Under the pieces are notes generated by a model. It did no database searches. It had not been told where the DNA came from and was given only the letters and a program-made list of their open reading frames with translations. Both the position numbers and the translations under genes were made by a program. Below, piece by piece: positions 1 to 6,275 of a stretch of DNA of 19,063 nucleotides; position 1 is the first letter of the stretch; every line of letters starts with the position of its first letter. Source of the stretch: Palsa-851 sp035534435 (lineage in GTDB: Bacteria > Chloroflexota > Dormibacteria > Aeolococcales > Aeolococcaceae); NCBI GenBank assembly GCA_035534435.1, contig DATLRX010000022.1, positions 1-19,063 of the forward strand, given 5' to 3'.

Positions 1-699
1 GCGAGGACGGCGCCCGATCTCACTCGCGACACGGCGAACCGCGAGCCCGAGGGCGAGCTCCTCCGGTCCCAGGACGGGCACGGTGACCCCGGCGAGGCGG
101 TCGTCGTCGACAGACGCCACGAGAATGCGGGCCACATCGGCCACGGCCACTGGCCGCAGCGTGCGTCGGGACCCGAATCCGACCAGCAGGAACACCGGGA
201 AGCTGTTGAGCGCACGGCTGAGGTGATCGAGCATGTGATCCCCCTTTCCGTAGATGACACCGGCTTTGACGACGGTGTATGAGAGCCCAGAGCCGCGCAC
301 GATCTCTTCGGCTGCCCACTTGGATTCGTGATAAGCGGAGCCACAGGCGGGACGAGCGCGCAGGAAGCTCACCAGCGCGATCCGTGGCACACCCGCAGAT
401 CGCGCCGCCCGCACCACCGTCATCGTGCCGCGAACGTGCACCCTACCGTATGTCTGCGAGCCGCGTTCCAGATTGATGCCTGCGCAATGAATGACGGACT
501 CGCAGCCCTTGAATGCCCGGGCCAACGCAACCTCGTCATCGATATCGGCAGTGACCCACGTTGCCCGGTCGCCGGTCGCGTTCGCGGCCGCGGTGGGGTG
601 GCGAGCGACTAGGACGACGTCATTTCCGTTGGCAAGGAGCGCACGAGCCGTGTGGCTGCCGACGAACCCGCTCGCGCCCGTGACCGCGATCCTGGTCAC
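1..699 (-). CDS. SDR-superfamily NAD(P)-binding epimerase/reductase, 3' end missing
   Basis: 233 codons are visible and the frame stays open to the left edge, so the C-terminus is missing. The N-terminus shows the Rossmann dinucleotide motif TGASGFVG (residues 7-14), and a Y-x3-K catalytic pair follows at Y123 and K127 (YHESK). This is the layout of extended or atypical SDRs such as NAD-dependent epimerases and NDUFA9-like NAD(P)H-binding proteins, so it is probably a cytosolic oxidoreductase or nucleotide-sugar/quinone-associated protein; the substrate cannot be told. The GTG start at 699 lies inside the stop of the upstream TetR gene (GTGA, 4-bp overlap), so translation is probably coupled and both genes probably share the TetR promoter. 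The family is well supported from the motifs; the specific reaction is not. Confidence 0.85.
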   Translation of the reverse strand, partial: MTRIAVTGASGFVGSHTARALLANGNDVVLVARHPTAAANATGDRATWVTADIDDEVALARAFKGCESVIHCAGINLERGSQTYGRVHVRGTMTVVRAARSAGVPRIALVSFLRARPACGSAYHESKWAAEEIVRGSGLSYTVVKAGVIYGKGDHMLDHLSRALNSFPVFLLVGFGSRRTLRPVAVADVARILVASVDDDRLAGVTVPVLGPEELALGLAVRRVASEIGRRPR

Positions 700-1490
700 T
701 CGATCGACACCGTGGTCGCCGGCCGCCGCCGTCCGCTGGGCGCCTTGCCGAGGAGCTGATCGATCCACGGCGCGGCTTGCACGAGCGTGGTCATCAGTGC
801 ACTCGATCCGGAGCTGTCGCCACCGCGCATCCTCGCGACGATTTCCAGGCCCATATAAAGGGCGATCACCGCCGAGCCGATGACGGCCGGATCCACCACG
901 CCTGCGAGCGGTGAGCCAGCGAGGATGCGCAAGGCTAGTTGCTCCGCGAATGTCATCCACTTCTGCATCCGGGCGTGGATTTCGAGTCCGAGCTCGGGAT
1001 CGAAGGCCATGGCTCCGACGATCTCCTGCACCGCGGCGAGTTGACCGAGTTGGAGATCCTCGGCATACAACTCCTCCATCGCGCCTCCGAGTGCCTGGAG
1101 GGTGGCAACCGCCGCGAGGCGACTCTCGTAGCGAGACAAGCGCTCGCCGCTGATGCGGTCGAGCACCGCGAGCAGGAGAGCGTCGACGCTGCCGAAGTGA
1201 TAGAAGACGAGCGCGGGACTGAAGCCTCCGGTGGCCGCGATGGCACGCACCGACGTATTCGCGTAGCCCGTGCTGGTCAGGGTGTGCAGCGCCGCGTCGA
1301 CGATGCGTCCTCGCATCAGGTCGCCTGCTTCGTTGCGGCGTTGACGGCGCCGATTTGACGCGGCACCCAACTCCGAGTGTCCGAGCGCTCTCGATATCGT
1401 AAGGGGGTTGGTGCCGGGAGACCGTCCAGGGCGGCGATTCTCCCCGACGGGTTTCGGGGCGACGATACTCTGATCGCTTGACTTGACCAT
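696..1490 (-). CDS. TetR-family transcriptional regulator
   Basis: 264 residues. The helix-turn-helix domain lies at about residues 60-108, ending in the typical TetR pattern with FYHFGS around 96-101; the remaining part is an alpha-helical ligand-binding domain of ordinary length. The 58 residues before the DNA-binding domain are Arg- and Pro-rich, longer than usual for the family, so a start at Met59 (position 1316) is possible. I keep the 1490 start because a good promoter on this strand puts its predicted transcription start exactly on that ATG, implying a leaderless message. The stop overlaps the start of the SDR gene. An operator-like repeat under its own promoter suggests it represses itself, the SDR gene and the divergent membrane-protein gene. 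The ligand is unknown. Confidence 0.88.
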   Translation of the reverse strand: MVKSSDQSIVAPKPVGENRRPGRSPGTNPLTISRALGHSELGAASNRRRQRRNEAGDLMRGRIVDAALHTLTSTGYANTSVRAIAATGGFSPALVFYHFGSVDALLLAVLDRISGERLSRYESRLAAVATLQALGGAMEELYAEDLQLGQLAAVQEIVGAMAFDPELGLEIHARMQKWMTFAEQLALRILAGSPLAGVVDPAVIGSAVIALYMGLEIVARMRGGDSSGSSALMTTLVQAAPWIDQLLGKAPSGRRRPATTVSIE

Positions 1491-1501
1491 ACGATCAGTA
1501 T
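1470..1501. promoter_or_regulatory. Candidate TetR operator between the divergent promoters
   Basis: Two nested symmetric elements are visible: CTGATCG (1470-1476) with CGATCAG (1492-1498), and ATAC (1489-1492) with GTAT (1498-1501) around a 5-nt centre. They cover the minus-strand -10 and start codon and lie between the -35 and -10 of the plus-strand promoter. A bound TetR dimer here would block both transcripts. Assignment to the adjacent regulator is inference from position. Confidence 0.45.
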
Positions 1502-1506
1502 ATTCT
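1478..1506 (+). promoter_or_regulatory. Promoter for the divergent membrane-protein gene
   Basis: TTGACT (1478-1483) and TATTCT (1501-1506) are spaced 17 bp. The expected transcription start near 1513 would leave a leader of about 32 nt that carries a GAGG ribosome-binding site (1536-1539), 5 nt before the GTG at 1545. The -10 element overlaps the -10 of the minus-strand promoter, so the two polymerases would compete. Confidence 0.5.
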
Positions 1507-1525
1507 CATGGGCCCAACCAGTCAA
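1497..1525 (-). promoter_or_regulatory. Promoter for the TetR-SDR operon (leaderless geometry)
   Basis: Read on the minus strand, TTGACT (1520-1525) and TATACT (1497-1502) are separated by exactly 17 bp. The seventh base after the -10 element is the A of the TetR ATG at 1490, so the transcript would start at the start codon. Both hexamers differ from consensus at one position. Confidence 0.65.
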
Positions 1526-1544
1526 CGGAAGAACCGAGGTTGAC

Positions 1545-2222
1545 GTGGCGCCCAGCGCGAACCCCATCCTTGCCAGCCAGCTTCCGATAAGACGGGCCGG
1601 GCATGCGCATCAGGTTCTCGCCGGCCTGTTGGCGCTCTGCACGACGGCGCTCGCGATCTTATTGGCGATTCTTCTCGGGATCTGGTGGCGTCAGCCGGCT
1701 TATGTCATGCCCTTCTGGGTGGTACTCGCGGGTAGCGTCTGCGCCGTGCTGACCGGGATTGGTGGAGCCCTGGCAACTCGCCGAGGTCAGACCACCTCAT
1801 GGCTCGCGCCGACCGTCACCCTCGCGGCCTTGCTCGGCTTCCTCTCGGCGGGCACTCTCGTGCTCCTTCCGGTCATCGTCGTGCTTGTGCTGGCGGCAAA
1901 CCACCGGGGGAAAAAGGCACCGGCGACCCCTCCTTCGAGGCGACCCGTGAGCACTGGACTCATTCTCACGCTCGGACTCGTGCCGCTTTGCCTCTTCGTC
2001 TTGCTTCGGGGCCCGGTGGTCGATTGCATGTCTAATGGGGTCGATGAAGGTAGCCCGATCTGGATGTGGTTGGGGAGCCTCGGGTCGGGGACTGGAATTG
2101 CGGGCACTGGCTCTTCCTCATCTTCTGACCTCGATCGGACGACCGGCAGCGTCAAGGCTGGCGGGGCGACCTACTCATTCGTGTGCGTTGGACCTAAGCT
2201 CGCCCAGTTCGCCAAGCAGTGA
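1545..2222 (+). CDS. Small multi-pass membrane protein, unknown function
   Basis: 225 residues; I do not recognise the family. Hydrophobic segments lie at about residues 25-47, 53-76, 86-118 (one long or two short) and 136-155. A polar, Gly/Ser-rich C-terminal domain of about 65 residues carries Cys161 and Cys214, which could form a disulfide if it faces outward. The GTG start has GAGG five bases upstream. The gene is divergent from a TetR regulator through interleaved promoters, so repression by that TetR is likely. A role in membrane stress or transport is possible but nothing in the sequence shows it. Confidence 0.7.
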   Translation: MAPSANPILASQLPIRRAGHAHQVLAGLLALCTTALAILLAILLGIWWRQPAYVMPFWVVLAGSVCAVLTGIGGALATRRGQTTSWLAPTVTLAALLGFLSAGTLVLLPVIVVLVLAANHRGKKAPATPPSRRPVSTGLILTLGLVPLCLFVLLRGPVVDCMSNGVDEGSPIWMWLGSLGSGTGIAGTGSSSSSDLDRTTGSVKAGGATYSFVCVGPKLAQFAKQ

Positions 2223-2291
2223 ATCGCCCCACGTTCGCCCGGCAGCAACCGCGACGGATGCAGTGCGGATGAACAGGCTCCAGCATACGTT

Positions 2292-2533
2292 TGACCCCAA
2301 CGCTGACCCCAACAGGGGCGGAGACAGACGAACCTCGGCGGCCGGGCATACGGGTGAAATCCCTTACCCAGCAACAACTACGGACGTAGGCGGCTGGCCC
2401 CGGACGGACCCTTTTCCGGCTCATAACCCCACGGTCCCAGGTTCGAATCCTGGCCCGCCCACTCTTGTTTTGAATTCGAATCGAGGGTGATTCGCGTGTC
2501 AACTTGCTGACGCGTTTGGTGTGTGACCCCAAC
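2292..2533. repeat. Three copies of TGACCCCAAC around the tRNA remnant
   Basis: Identical 10-mers occur at 2292-2301, 2304-2313 (tandem, 12-bp period) and 2524-2533. They lie on both sides of the tRNA remnant. They could be recombinase arm-type sites or relics of an integrase 3' coding end; either reading is inference. Confidence 0.55.
2418..2461 (+). pseudogene. tRNA 3'-half remnant (att-site-like scar)
   Basis: The segment reads as a tRNA from the anticodon arm to the discriminator base with exact canonical spacing. It has anticodon loop CTCATAA (2420-2426, anticodon CAT), five bases of 3' stem, a 5-nt variable region, T arm CCAGG/TTCGAAT/CCTGG (2437-2453), acceptor strand CCCGCCC (2454-2460) and A2461. 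The 5' half is missing: no matching GGGCGGG acceptor strand lies upstream, and only the two inner base pairs plus the outermost T-A of the anticodon stem can form. The next bases are CTC rather than encoded CCA. A tRNA piece running from the anticodon loop to the 3' end is the usual core duplicated by tyrosine-recombinase integration. No integrase is left nearby. Methionine identity rests only on the CAT loop. Confidence 0.75.
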
Positions 2534-2609
2534 GTTGGCGCGATGACGACGTCGTGACGCCACCAGTCGTCGATCAGGATCCGGCAAGGGATAGTGTTGT
2601 ACTGGCTGA

Positions 2610-3032
2610 GTGCGCAGGATCCGCCATCCGGCCTGGCTCCCCCTATGGCTTGCCCTGGGTGCGGCGAGCGGCGCCGCTGTGTACTTTGGCGACATCCTCG
2701 GGTTGCTGCTGGCAACAGTGCCGCTCATCGTCGCTGTCGCGTTGACTGCGAGTAGGCGGGTGCTGCTCGCGCTTCCCGCGTTCCTTGTCGGTCTCGGGCT
2801 GATAGGAACGGCGCTGAGTGGAGCCTTGTCTCCAGGTGGCGCCTTCACCATCGATACGACCGGGCACTCCCCCGTTTGCAGCTCTGATGGGGGGTGCGTG
2901 GGGCAGACGGTCGTGCAGTCAGCGCTCTCCGTACCCGCGGTAGCTGTCTATGCAGCGGCCTTGCTGATCGGTGCCGTCTGGCTCGCATTTCCAGCAGCGC
3001 GTACACGGCTCGTCCACCGTAGCCGTGGGTGA
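2610..3032 (+). CDS. Small four-helix membrane protein, unknown function
   Basis: 140 residues; the family is not recognised. Predicted membrane segments lie at about residues 9-26, 29-47, 51-74 and 107-129. The loop between the last two helices holds Cys90 and Cys96 and is probably extracytoplasmic. The N-terminus (MRRIRHP) and C-terminus (RTRLVHRSRG) are strongly basic, which supports both being cytoplasmic. The GTG start has no clear ribosome-binding site, so the exact start is uncertain. It sits just downstream of the tRNA scar and converges with another small membrane-protein gene. Confidence 0.6.
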   Translation: MRRIRHPAWLPLWLALGAASGAAVYFGDILGLLLATVPLIVAVALTASRRVLLALPAFLVGLGLIGTALSGALSPGGAFTIDTTGHSPVCSSDGGCVGQTVVQSALSVPAVAVYAAALLIGAVWLAFPAARTRLVHRSRG

Positions 3033-3156
3033 GGGCCGCCCATCCGCCCACCGACACGAATGCCGGTCATGAACAAGGTGCGGCCGCCCGCCGGCGAGGT
3101 CAACGGAGACCACGCGAGTATTCGCAAGTACCAGGGGAGCTTGATGGGGTCCCGTG

Positions 3157-3417
3157 TCAGTCGGTTCTTTGCGCCCGCCGCGTCGCGCGATCGGTCAAGA
3201 ACGCCGCGCATGCGCCCAGCAATAACCCGATCAAGGGACCAATGGAGAACGCTGGCAGCCAAACCGTATTGACACAAGAGCCAATCGGAACATATCCCGT
3301 CCATCCGGCGCCGCAGGGATGGGTGCCGAGAGCGTTCCCCAACACCAATGTAGCCGCGATACTGGTGACCACAAACGTCACAACAGCGGCGACCAGAGTG
3401 GCTCGTCGAGCGCGCAC
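3157..3417 (-). CDS. Small two-helix membrane protein, unknown function
   Basis: 86 residues from a GTG start. Hydrophobic segments lie at about residues 8-28 and 53-75. The loop between them holds Cys35 and Cys48, and both ends are Arg-rich. No strong ribosome-binding site precedes the start. The hydrophobic pattern with basic flanks favours a real gene over a chance frame, but I recognise no family. The design (paired cysteines in an outward loop) echoes the two membrane proteins to its left. Confidence 0.5.
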   Translation of the reverse strand: MRARRATLVAAVVTFVVTSIAATLVLGNALGTHPCGAGWTGYVPIGSCVNTVWLPAFSIGPLIGLLLGACAAFLTDRATRRAQRTD

Positions 3418-3530
3418 CTCGAGAGCTTATCAGCGATGCGCGGGAAGCATCCGAGAAGCCCTTGAGACAGTCCGGCGCTCACTCCCGACCATGAACTCCG
3501 CACGCTTGAGGTCGGGCCTCTCGACCCACA

Positions 3531-3635
3531 GCGAACAAGGCTTCTCGCTCTCGCTGGGCCCCGGCCCGTCGGACACGCGAACAAGTACGTTGTGGGTTCA
3601 CGTCTTCGTGTTCGCGACGCGAACAATTACGTCGT
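3531..3635 (+). repeat. GCGAACAA repeats, two within a 19-bp imperfect direct repeat
   Basis: GCGAACAA occurs at 3531-3538, 3577-3584 and 3619-3626, spaced 46 and 42 bp apart. The second and third lie in 19-bp direct repeats (3575-3593 and 3617-3635) that match at 17 of 19 positions, with the pattern ACGCGAACAA-x-TACGT-x-GT. Spacing near four helical turns would put bound proteins on one face of the DNA. Confidence 0.6.
3609..3625. promoter_or_regulatory. Palindromic operator candidate upstream of the DinB/VOC operon
   Basis: TGTTCGCG (3609-3616) and CGCGAACA (3618-3625) form a perfect 8-bp inverted repeat around A3617. It lies about 90 bp before the start at 3717 and upstream of the candidate promoter, which suits an activator or a repressor acting with the neighbouring half-sites. 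Confidence 0.5.
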
Positions 3636-3652
3636 CGATAACCCCTTGTATT

Positions 3653-3680
3653 TTGCGTCCGAATCGGCGCACGCTACGCT
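3653..3680 (+). promoter_or_regulatory. Weak promoter candidate for the DinB/VOC operon
   Basis: TTGCGT (3653-3658) and TACGCT (3675-3680) are spaced 16 bp. The expected start near 3687 leaves a leader of about 30 nt that carries GAGGAGG. The hexamers are only partial matches. Confidence 0.3.
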
Positions 3681-3716
3681 TCTCATTGAGCCCTGAGACG
3701 AGGAGGCCGGAGACGC

Positions 3717-4565
3717 ATGAGTGTCCAGGTGAAGCCGCTGCGGATCAATGTCATGGAGCACGCGGGCAAGGACCATCTCCTTTCAGTTGTCCGGCAGGCG
3801 CGGTCCGATTTCTACAGCCTGATCGACAACCTCGACGACGAGGGTTGGCAGACGCCGACGGCGTGCACCGAATGGCAGGTGCGAGACGTCGTTGCCCACA
3901 TGGTCGATGTCACTGAGGCGTACATCCAACGCTGGGCCCTCGCCCGGAACGGTCAACCAGCTGACCCTGCTCGGGGCGTGCAGGATGTGATGCCGCATGC
4001 TCTGGACGCCGCTGCGAAGCAACTTCGACAAGTGCCGAGACGTGAGTTGATCGGACGTCTCAAGAGCGCGTCCGACGAGCTGTTCGCCATCTTCGACGGC
4101 ATCGATGCTCATCAGTGGGGCGGAGAGCTCGTGGAGCATGTCTACATGGGGCCGCTTCCCACGTTCATCTACATGGGCTTTCAGCTGATCGACTACTCCG
4201 TGCACAGCTGGGACATCCGGGCGGGGTTGGGAGTGTACGCGCCGATTCCGGATGCCCAGGCGGCTGCGCTCGTTCCGTTCATGTTCTACGTCCTGCTCCC
4301 CTCAACCGTCGATCCGAAGGAGGCCGAGGGACTGGATGCGACCTGGGGTGTTCGTGTCTCCGGCGAATGGGGCGGATCGTGGAAAGCGACGCTGACGAAT
4401 GGGCAGCTGTCGTACGCGGAGGGCAGCGTCGCCGAGTGCCCGGTCGTGTTCAACTTCGACCCGAACGATCTTGTCTTGACGTCGTTCCAGCGGATCGTCG
4501 GCGGCGCCGCAATCGGCGACCAAACGCTCGCGGCGCGCGTGCGCCGGCTCTGGTACAAGATCTAG
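3717..4565 (+). CDS. DinB/SCP2-type protein of the mycothiol-dependent maleylpyruvate isomerase family
   Basis: 282 residues. Residues 20-170 form a DinB-like four-helix bundle with the family patterns W-x-V-x-D-V-V-x-H-M (His61) and D-Y-S-V-H-S-W-D (Asp159, His163). In characterised mycothiol-dependent maleylpyruvate isomerase a His, a Glu and a His bind the metal; here the Glu position appears to be Asp159. Residues of about 205-282 resemble the SCP2-like C-terminal domain, ending in the usual G-G-A-A-I-G-D pattern. It probably acts in the cytosol as a thiol-dependent isomerase or transferase, with unknown substrate. GAGGAGG precedes the ATG; a second ATG at 3753 is an alternative. It is 18 bp from the VOC gene and almost certainly co-transcribed with it. 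Confidence 0.8.
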   Translation: MSVQVKPLRINVMEHAGKDHLLSVVRQARSDFYSLIDNLDDEGWQTPTACTEWQVRDVVAHMVDVTEAYIQRWALARNGQPADPARGVQDVMPHALDAAAKQLRQVPRRELIGRLKSASDELFAIFDGIDAHQWGGELVEHVYMGPLPTFIYMGFQLIDYSVHSWDIRAGLGVYAPIPDAQAAALVPFMFYVLLPSTVDPKEAEGLDATWGVRVSGEWGGSWKATLTNGQLSYAEGSVAECPVVFNFDPNDLVLTSFQRIVGGAAIGDQTLAARVRRLWYKI

Positions 4566-4583
4566 CAGCGAGGAGACATCACC

Positions 4584-5087
4584 ATGGTGGATACAGCAGT
4601 CGACTACGGGGCGAAGCGGAATGCGCTTGTGCAGACGTATCTCAAGCCGAAGGGCGAGCGACCGGCCTCAACCGCGCGCGGCGCGCATCATCTCGCGCTG
4701 ATCTGTTCGGACATCGATCGAACCATCAAGTTCTACACCGAAGTGCTCGGGTTCCCGCTCGTCGAACTCTTCGAGAATCGCGACCTCCCCAGCTCGACTC
4801 ACTTCTTCTTCGACATCGGCAACGGCAACCTCCTGGCGTTCTTCGACTTTCCCGAGGATCCGATGCCGGCCACGCGCGAGGCCGTCGGCGGCATGCACCA
4901 CATAGCGATTGCCGTCCACCCGGAGTCCTTCGATGCGATTCGAGCCAAGCTCGATGACTTGCACGTCGAGTACTTCGGCCCGGATCGCGTCGAGAATTCC
5001 CTGTACTTCCACGATCCGGACGGCGCGCTGCTCGAGATCACACGCGACCCGCTCGAGGAGATGGAAGGCAAGGCGCTGGGCGTCTAG
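4584..5087 (+). CDS. VOC-superfamily (glyoxalase/dioxygenase fold) protein
   Basis: 167 residues, a single two-module VOC domain. The metal-ligand positions look conserved: His36 in the first beta strand (HHLALIC), His106 in the second module (MHHIAIAV) and Glu151 near the end (ALLEIT). The segments DIDRTIKFYTEVLGF and YFHDPDGALLEIT are classic for the superfamily. This suggests a metalloenzyme (isomerase, epimerase, glyoxalase or ring-cleaving dioxygenase), not merely a binding protein. The reaction is not determined. GAGGAG lies 8 bases before the ATG. Pairing with a DinB-fold thiol-dependent enzyme suggests joint processing of a reactive or aromatic-derived compound. Confidence 0.85.
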   Translation: MVDTAVDYGAKRNALVQTYLKPKGERPASTARGAHHLALICSDIDRTIKFYTEVLGFPLVELFENRDLPSSTHFFFDIGNGNLLAFFDFPEDPMPATREAVGGMHHIAIAVHPESFDAIRAKLDDLHVEYFGPDRVENSLYFHDPDGALLEITRDPLEEMEGKALGV

Positions 5088-5096
5088 CGATCGCGG

Positions 5097-5125
5097 CCGG
5101 AGTACGAGGAGTGGCCGCCCTCCGG
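5097..5125. terminator. Weak hairpin between convergent genes
   Basis: CCGGAG (5097-5102) and CTCCGG (5120-5125) form a 6-bp stem with a 17-nt loop in the 105-bp gap between the VOC gene and the convergent racemase gene. There is no T-run, so terminator function is doubtful. Confidence 0.25.
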
Positions 5126-5192
5126 TCAGCCGGCCCCTCGGCCTGTGCCGTCGGGATCGTCGTGTCCGGACGTCAGGCTGCCAGCACGGCGT

Positions 5193-6224
5193 TCAGCGCA
5201 GGACGAACCCAGTCCCGAGCGGATCCGCGGGATCGAGCTCGAATCGGTGCTCACCCGTCCGATAGGCCATCCCCTCGACCTCCGGGACGATCGCGGCACG
5301 TCCGTGCATGGACGTTCGCTCGACGGCCCGTGCCCGGAACGTCGTGCCGATGATCGAATCGTGGATCAGCTCATCACCCACAGCGAGGTCGCCGTTCGCA
5401 ACCAGTTCCGCGACGCGGGCGGCCGTCCCCGAGCCGCACGGTGAACGGTCGACTTCACCGTCGGCGAACACCGTGACATTGCGCTGGTGCATCACGCCGT
5501 CGCCGCGGCCGAGATCGTCGTAGAAGATCGTCCCGTACAGCCCGGAGAGACGTGCGTCATCGGGGTGGCTCGCCAGGCCGGCGCCATCGACCTGCTGCTT
5601 GATCTCGCGAGCAACGCGGATCAACTCACTCAGGTCGTCCCCGACAACGGAGAGACCGAATTCGGACGCCGCAACGGTTGCGTAGATCGCTCCGCCGTAG
5701 GCCAGTGCGACGTCGGTTGCGCCGCGATATGTGCTGACGTGCACTGACGGTACGAGCACGTATGACGGCACATTGCGAAATGCCACCGACCGCACCACAC
5801 CACCGTCGCAGCGGACTCGCGCAGTGACTCGACCGGATGGAACATCGACGACCACGTCACTCTCGCCGTCGGGATCGGCCTCGAGGAGACCGGCATGCAC
5901 CGCCCAGACACCGAGTGCGATCGTGCCGTGGCCGCAGGCGGTGGAGTACCCGTCCTTGTGCCAGAACAACACACCCAGGTGCGCTCCGGAGTCGTTCGGG
6001 GGGACCTGGAAACAGCCGTACATGTCGGCATGACCGCGGGGTTCGTGACAGAGGAGGCGACGGATCGCGTCCACATCCTCGCGACTGCGTGCCCGCTCGC
6101 GGCGGTCGGCCACCGTCGCTCCGGAGAGCGCGGGAATCGCTGACGTGACGATGCGAAATGGCTCGCCTGCGGTGTGATAGTCGACGCACCTGACGAACGC
6201 AGTCACGCTGCGACCGCGGCCCAC
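5193..6224 (-). CDS. Proline racemase / hydroxyproline 2-epimerase family enzyme
   Basis: 343 residues. The N-terminus carries VDYHTAGEP (about 14-22), and the two catalytic-loop motifs are ACGHGT with Cys97 and DRSPCGSGT with Cys263. In this family two cysteines act as the proton-transfer pair in racemases and epimerases, whereas the trans-3-hydroxy-L-proline dehydratases replace the second one. This enzyme should therefore be a racemase/epimerase at an alpha carbon. None of the usual hydroxyproline genes (D-hydroxyproline dehydrogenase, deaminase, semialdehyde dehydrogenase) is nearby, so the substrate is open. It follows malonyl-CoA decarboxylase by 51 bp on the same strand and is probably in one operon with it and the GntR gene. 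The first GTG lacks a clear ribosome-binding site; the GTG at 6206 gives a start closer to the family norm. Confidence 0.88.
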   Translation of the reverse strand: MGRGRSVTAFVRCVDYHTAGEPFRIVTSAIPALSGATVADRRERARSREDVDAIRRLLCHEPRGHADMYGCFQVPPNDSGAHLGVLFWHKDGYSTACGHGTIALGVWAVHAGLLEADPDGESDVVVDVPSGRVTARVRCDGGVVRSVAFRNVPSYVLVPSVHVSTYRGATDVALAYGGAIYATVAASEFGLSVVGDDLSELIRVAREIKQQVDGAGLASHPDDARLSGLYGTIFYDDLGRGDGVMHQRNVTVFADGEVDRSPCGSGTAARVAELVANGDLAVGDELIHDSIIGTTFRARAVERTSMHGRAAIVPEVEGMAYRTGEHRFELDPADPLGTGFVLR

Positions 6225-6275
6225 CTTGCCGTCATCGACGCACTGTACCCTGTCCGGCTGGAATCGGCTCCCGGG

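Larger units (their letters stand above)
2223..2609. other. 387-bp intergenic region with integration-scar features
   Basis: No convincing protein gene is present on either strand. It contains the tRNA 3'-half remnant and the three short repeats listed separately. Minus-strand reading frames cross it, but they run through the tRNA piece and give the nonsense peptide typical of reading an anti-sense tRNA end. Confidence 0.6.
3418..3716. other. 299-bp regulatory intergenic region
   Basis: No gene is seen. It holds three GCGAACAA repeats, a 17-bp palindrome and a weak promoter, described separately. A 7-bp inverted repeat, CCCGACC (3484-3490) with GGTCGGG (3510-3516), could form a weak hairpin. 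Confidence 0.5.

Noticed and set aside
2375..2461. A complete tRNA-Met gene
   Set aside because: The 5' acceptor strand, D arm and two pairs of the anticodon stem are missing, so only a 3' fragment is supported.
2194..2851. Minus-strand frames of 173 and 157 residues over the tRNA remnant
   Set aside because: Their peptide includes the SNLGPWGYEP-type string produced by translating the antisense of a tRNA 3' end; they also oppose the better membrane-protein frame.
3029..3916. 295-residue plus-strand frame
   Set aside because: It crosses intergenic repeats and runs into the DinB gene in another frame, with no domain or start signal.
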